This document shows positions 6,209 to 9,419 of a stretch of 9,419 nt of DNA, piece after piece. Below the pieces are notes generated by a model, which saw only the letters and a program-made list of their open reading frames with translations, did not search any database and was not told the DNA's origin. The stretch lies in assembly GCA_936908745.1 (NCBI GenBank), contig CAKZFX010000008.1, forward strand, positions 1 through 9,419, in the 5' to 3' direction. The translations under genes were made by a program, and so were the position numbers. Position 1 is the stretch's first letter. Each line of letters begins with the position of its first letter. Origin of the DNA: an uncultured Chitinophagaceae bacterium (lineage in GTDB: Bacteria; Bacteroidota; Bacteroidia; Chitinophagales; Chitinophagaceae).

Positions 6209-7858
6209 ATGTTACCCAAGATCAACCCGGCTACAACTGCCGCCTGGCAATCTTTACAGGCACATGCAGAAGAAATAAAGCAAACACATATCAAAGACCT
6301 GTTTAAAAACGATGCGGAACGGTTTACAAAATATTCCCTGTCGGATGGCGATATCCTGTTTGACTATTCTAAAAACAGGATCAATGAAAAGACCCTGAGT
6401 TTATTATTGGAACTGGCGGAGGAATGCAAACTCAAAGAGGCGATTGAAGCGATGTTTAACGGCAACCCGATCAATGAAACAGAAAAAAGAGCAGTGTTGC
6501 ATGTAGCTTTACGCAACTTTTCCAAATCGCCAATGCTGGCGCAGGGTGAAGACGTAATGCCCGCGGTAAAAAAAGTGCTGAACAAAATGAAAAAGTTCAG
6601 TGATGCAGTACATAATGGCGATCATCGTGGCTATACAGACAAGAAGATAAAATACATTGTCAATATTGGTATCGGCGGCAGCGATCTCGGCCCGCTGATG
6701 GTAACAGAAGCGTTGAAACCGTATGCGGTGGAAGACATGGAAGTGTTCTTTGTTTCTAACGTGGATGGAACGCATATCGCTGAAACATTGAAGAAGCTGA
6801 ATCCTGAACGCACTTTGTTCCTGGTCGCTTCTAAAACGTTCACCACACAGGAAACGATGACCAATGCCCACACGGCCCGCCAGTGGTTTTTGAAGAAAGC
6901 AAAAGATGAAAAACATATTGCCAAACACTTCGTTGCCCTTAGCACCAATGAAAAAGAAGTGGTGAAATTTGGGATTGACAAAAAGAACATGTTTGAGTTC
7001 TGGGATTGGGTGGGCGGCCGTTACTCGCTATGGAGTGCGATTGGCTTGTCTATTTCTTTATATATCGGTTATAAAAACTTTACCGAATTACTGAAAGGTG
7101 CGCACCAGACTGACAATCATTTCCGACAAACAAAATTTGCCGAAAACATACCCGTGCTGATGGGGTTGATCGGGCTTTGGTACACCAACTTTTTTGGCGC
7201 ACAAACAGAAGCTATTTTACCTTACGATCAATATATGCACCGTTTTGCCGCTTACTTCCAGCAAGGCAATATGGAAAGCAATGGTAAAAGCATTTCAAGA
7301 AACGGCGAAGCCGTGGATCATGCCACCGGCCCCGTTATCTGGGGCGAACCGGGTACCAATGGGCAGCATGCTTTTTATCAATTAATACACCAGGGTACGT
7401 TACTCATCCCCTGCGATTTTATCGCACCAGCACAAAGCCACAATCCTATCGGCGATCATCATGTAAAACTGTTAAGCAATTTTTTTGCACAAACAGAAGC
7501 GTTGATGAATGGCAAGACGGATGAAGAAGCAGGTAAAGAATTAGAAAAAGCAGGATTGACCAATGAAGAAATAGCAAAACTTCTTCCGTTCAAAGTATTC
7601 ACGGGCAACCGGCCAACCAATTCTTTCCTCATTAAAAAGATCACGCCGTTTACATTGGGCCAACTGATCGCCCTATACGAACACAAAATCTTCACACAAG
7701 GCGTTATCTGGAATATTTTCAGCTTTGACCAATGGGGCGTGGAACTGGGCAAGCAATTGGCCAATAAGATCTTGCCTGAACTGGAAAATGAATCGGCTAT
7801 CACCGCACATGATTCATCTACAAACGGGCTGATCAACGCTTTCAAAAAAATGAGATAA
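6209..7858 (+). CDS. pgi: Glucose-6-phosphate isomerase
   Basis: This enzyme interconverts glucose 6-phosphate and fructose 6-phosphate in glycolysis and gluconeogenesis. From the ATG at 6209 it has 549 residues, the same length as E. coli Pgi. An earlier in-frame start at 6149 would lie inside the aldolase gene and add 20 residues without family likeness, so it was rejected. Sugar-phosphate-binding segments GIGGSDLGP (154-162) and VASKTFTTQET (206-216) are present. The first family signature is in W-D-W-V-G-G-R-Y-S-L-W-S (265-276) and the second in the segment around F-D-Q-W-G-V-E-L-G-K (506-515). Catalytic residues expected from E. coli Glu355, His386 and Lys514 correspond to E356, H387 and K515, so the enzyme appears intact. 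The start lies 4 nt after the aldolase stop, with AAGG overlapping that stop but too close to the ATG for an ideal ribosome binding site. A strong terminator follows. Confidence 0.98.
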   Translation: MLPKINPATTAAWQSLQAHAEEIKQTHIKDLFKNDAERFTKYSLSDGDILFDYSKNRINEKTLSLLLELAEECKLKEAIEAMFNGNPINETEKRAVLHVALRNFSKSPMLAQGEDVMPAVKKVLNKMKKFSDAVHNGDHRGYTDKKIKYIVNIGIGGSDLGPLMVTEALKPYAVEDMEVFFVSNVDGTHIAETLKKLNPERTLFLVASKTFTTQETMTNAHTARQWFLKKAKDEKHIAKHFVALSTNEKEVVKFGIDKKNMFEFWDWVGGRYSLWSAIGLSISLYIGYKNFTELLKGAHQTDNHFRQTKFAENIPVLMGLIGLWYTNFFGAQTEAILPYDQYMHRFAAYFQQGNMESNGKSISRNGEAVDHATGPVIWGEPGTNGQHAFYQLIHQGTLLIPCDFIAPAQSHNPIGDHHVKLLSNFFAQTEALMNGKTDEEAGKELEKAGLTNEEIAKLLPFKVFTGNRPTNSFLIKKITPFTLGQLIALYEHKIFTQGVIWNIFSFDQWGVELGKQLANKILPELENESAITAHDSSTNGLINAFKKMR

Positions 7859-7859
7859 T

Positions 7860-7890
7860 AAAAAAGCCGGTTGCTGAACCGGCTTTTTTT
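7860..7890. terminator. Bidirectional Rho-independent terminator
   Basis: AAAAAAGCCGGTT pairs perfectly with AACCGGCTTTTTT around a 4-nt GCTG loop. The A-tract on one side and T-tract on the other make it work in both directions. It sits 1 nt after the pgi stop codon and 19 nt beyond the stop codon of the convergent lipoprotein gene, so it should end both transcripts. Confidence 0.95.
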
Positions 7891-7909
7891 ATGCAAAGCA
7901 TGTAAGCTA

Positions 7910-9397
7910 TTATGGATATGTTACCGTAAACGTTCCGTTTGTAACCGTAACAAAAGCGCCTGTATTATCCTGTACTTTCCCCGCAAAAGTGCCCGTAATT
8001 GTTTTTGTAGCGACATTATGTGTCACAACCGTAATTTTCAGGTCCACGCCTGTAATTGTTGGATCTGCTTCATACGTCAATGGTGCAATGCCGGTAAAAC
8101 TGAATATACCAATATTAGCAGTCGGGTTGGTTCCCGAAGTTTCATATACCTCATTATTGTTCATCACACCGCCTGTAATAGGTGTAATATCACCCATTCC
8201 TAATAACAAATCTTCCCCTGCCGGGTTATCACCCGCACAGGCAAAAATCAACGCCGGGGGAGCTGATGTATTATCAAACTCTGCATCATAGAAAGTTCCT
8301 GAATACGTGGTAGTGCCTACCTTGAAACTCCATGTACCCAAACTGGCAGGTGCAGGATCTACCACAATTGAAACTGTGCAAGGCGTGGTTCCGGCCAATG
8401 GCAGGTTAAACGTTCCATCAGCAGTGGGTGTGCCAGTTCCGGTCAGCGTTACGCTTGTAGAGGCAAGTGTAAATGAACCGCTTGCCGTAAATGTCATTCC
8501 GTTGATAGTCGCACTGATATTATAAGGTCCTGCAGTAGTTACTGTAACAGGCACATCAATCGTATTCGTTGCATCCAGCGCCACCCCTTTTTCATAAGTG
8601 CCATTTACCGTAGCGCCTGCGCAATTAAAGGTATAAGCGGCTCCCGAAACCGTAGTTACTGTGAAATTGCAGGTAGAAGTGCCGGCAGTTACAGGTATTG
8701 TAACCGGGCCGGCTGTTCCTGTTGGCGTACCCGAACCTACCAATGTCACCGTTTGTGAACCTGTGCCTGTAAAGGTTCCGGATTTGGTAAAGGTCATGCC
8801 ATTTACCGCCGTTGTTGTGATGGTATAGGTTCCGATCTGGGTCACGTTGACCGTCAGCGGAACGGTATTCGCACTTGTTAATGGAGAGCCGATGATATAC
8901 TGCCCGTTAGGTGTTGCCCCGGAGCAGCTTGCCGGTGTGCCGGTACCCGTAAGGGTAAAGATAGCCGGGCCGCCTGCGCCTGCTGGCAAAAAGTCAACAG
9001 GGATCACACATTCCTGGTCCTGGAAACGGACACGGAAATTGAACGAGCCATCGATGGCCGGGGTGCCAAAGCCTTTTAATTTAAGTGTCTGGTAACCAAC
9101 GGCAGTGAAAGTACCTTGAAGGCGGAAATAAACGCCATTTACAGTATCCGTATAAACAGTGTAATCACCCGTACCGATCACCTGCATATCCACTTCGATA
9201 AAATTGGTGGCATCAAGGGCTGTGCCCGCTTCATAGATGCCTGCCACGTTTTTAGGCAAACAATCACCACTCACATCACTTTGCAATGTGGCATCAGCCG
9301 GGTTGCCACCTGTTTCAAAACTGGTTTCTTTCTGACAGGAAACAACAAACATCAACACGGCGGCAACTGCCACAAATGACCCAAAAAGTCTTTTCAT
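7910..9397 (-). CDS. Repeat-containing, probably surface-exposed lipoprotein of unknown function
   Basis: This 495-residue protein has a lipoprotein signal peptide ending V-V-S-C21, so Cys21 should be lipidated after cleavage. The following Q-K-E resembles the lipoprotein export signal described in Capnocytophaga and other Bacteroidota, suggesting display on the cell surface. Residues 46-346 hold three related all-beta repeats of about 90-100 residues, each bracketed by two cysteines (C46/C130, C158/C243, C259/C340) and containing a G-x-Y-x-x-G start, a V/I-N-G-M/V core and a G-T-P near the end. Residues about 352-495 form a different beta-rich domain ending T-I-T-G-T-F-A-G and V-T-N-G-T-F-T-V-T-Y-P, reminiscent of DUF6252-type Bacteroidota lipoprotein domains, a tentative likeness. 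Thr, Gly and Val are very abundant, as in secreted adhesins. No catalytic motif is visible. The 22 nt upstream of the ATG show no Shine-Dalgarno sequence; the promoter lies outside the window. Confidence 0.88.
   Translation of the reverse strand: MKRLFGSFVAVAAVLMFVVSCQKETSFETGGNPADATLQSDVSGDCLPKNVAGIYEAGTALDATNFIEVDMQVIGTGDYTVYTDTVNGVYFRLQGTFTAVGYQTLKLKGFGTPAIDGSFNFRVRFQDQECVIPVDFLPAGAGGPAIFTLTGTGTPASCSGATPNGQYIIGSPLTSANTVPLTVNVTQIGTYTITTTAVNGMTFTKSGTFTGTGSQTVTLVGSGTPTGTAGPVTIPVTAGTSTCNFTVTTVSGAAYTFNCAGATVNGTYEKGVALDATNTIDVPVTVTTAGPYNISATINGMTFTASGSFTLASTSVTLTGTGTPTADGTFNLPLAGTTPCTVSIVVDPAPASLGTWSFKVGTTTYSGTFYDAEFDNTSAPPALIFACAGDNPAGEDLLLGMGDITPITGGVMNNNEVYETSGTNPTANIGIFSFTGIAPLTYEADPTITGVDLKITVVTHNVATKTITGTFAGKVQDNTGAFVTVTNGTFTVTYP
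8360..9262 (-). repeat. Three tandem cysteine-bracketed domain repeats in the lipoprotein
   Basis: Repeat 1 covers about 8954-9262 (residues 46-148), repeat 2 about 8648-8926 (158-250) and repeat 3 about 8360-8623 (259-346). The cysteines within each repeat are 84, 85 and 81 residues apart. Shared positions include C-x(6-8)-G-x-Y, then L-x-A/S-x-N (LDATN in 1 and 3, LTSAN in 2), a G-x-Y-x-I/V strand, VNG or ING followed by M/V-x-F, S/Q-G-x-F-T, and L-x-G-x/T-G-T-P. Repeats 2 and 3 are closest (both NGMTF-x-x-SG), and repeat 1 is more divergent and longer. The repeats were found by eye at the protein level; the DNA copies are diverged. Confidence 0.85.
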
Positions 9398-9419
9398 AAA
9401 AGGAGAATTATACAGTCCA

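Noticed and set aside
6509..6928. A long leftward open frame (139 codons) antisense to pgi
   Set aside because: It is the antisense shadow of a fully conserved enzyme gene and shows no protein-family features.
1..9419. CRISPR array, insertion sequence, toxin-antitoxin or anti-phage system
   Set aside because: No regularly spaced short repeats, no transposase or terminal repeats, and no nuclease, toxin or defence-type domain were seen in any supported gene.

Overview
The window looks like chromosomal DNA from a member of the Bacteroidota, most likely the Chitinophagaceae or a close relative. The signs are an OMP_b-brl_3-type outer-membrane protein with a carboxypeptidase-regulatory-like N-terminal domain, a LytS/LytTR two-component pair with a Bacteroidota-style kinase, a lipoprotein with a Q-K-E surface-export-like sequence after its lipidated cysteine, a promoter -7 box of the form TAnnTTTG, and almost no Shine-Dalgarno sequences. 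The lineage is inferred from gene content only; no rRNA or tRNA gene was found.

Layout from left to right. Positions 1-283 are AT-rich and without a convincing gene, and end in a strong terminator that serves the leftward gene beside it. Positions 284-2746 (minus) encode an 820-residue outer-membrane beta-barrel protein. Its upstream region (about 2747-2870) carries a -7 box, a short palindrome overlapping that box, and an 8-bp inverted repeat. Positions 2870-3176 hold no gene but contain a hairpin-rich element of the 'CCGCAGAG / CCGCAAAGGCGCTAAG' type, a common dispersed bacterial repeat, ending right at the stop codon of the next gene. Positions 3175-5083 (minus) are a LytTR response regulator and its membrane histidine kinase, which overlap by 17 nt. 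A 104-bp divergent spacer follows. Positions 5188-7858 (plus) are an L-threonine aldolase gene and a glucose-6-phosphate isomerase gene only 4 nt apart. A symmetrical hairpin at 7860-7890 terminates this operon and also the convergent gene at 7910-9397 (minus), a 495-residue lipoprotein with three cysteine-bracketed repeats.

How the genes fit together. Kinase and regulator clearly form one signalling unit, transcribed in the same direction as the outer-membrane protein downstream. Whether the barrel gene is a target of the regulator is unknown. The aldolase and Pgi are core metabolic enzymes that probably share a transcript; I see no biochemical link between them. The lipoprotein is probably exported to the cell surface and has no visible partner in the window.

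Most of the window is ordinary. I did not find a convincing new multi-gene system. The items most worth a second look are the three-repeat lipoprotein, the dispersed repeat fused to the regulator's stop codon, the operator-like palindromes in front of the barrel gene, and the replacement of an active-site-region histidine in the threonine aldolase.
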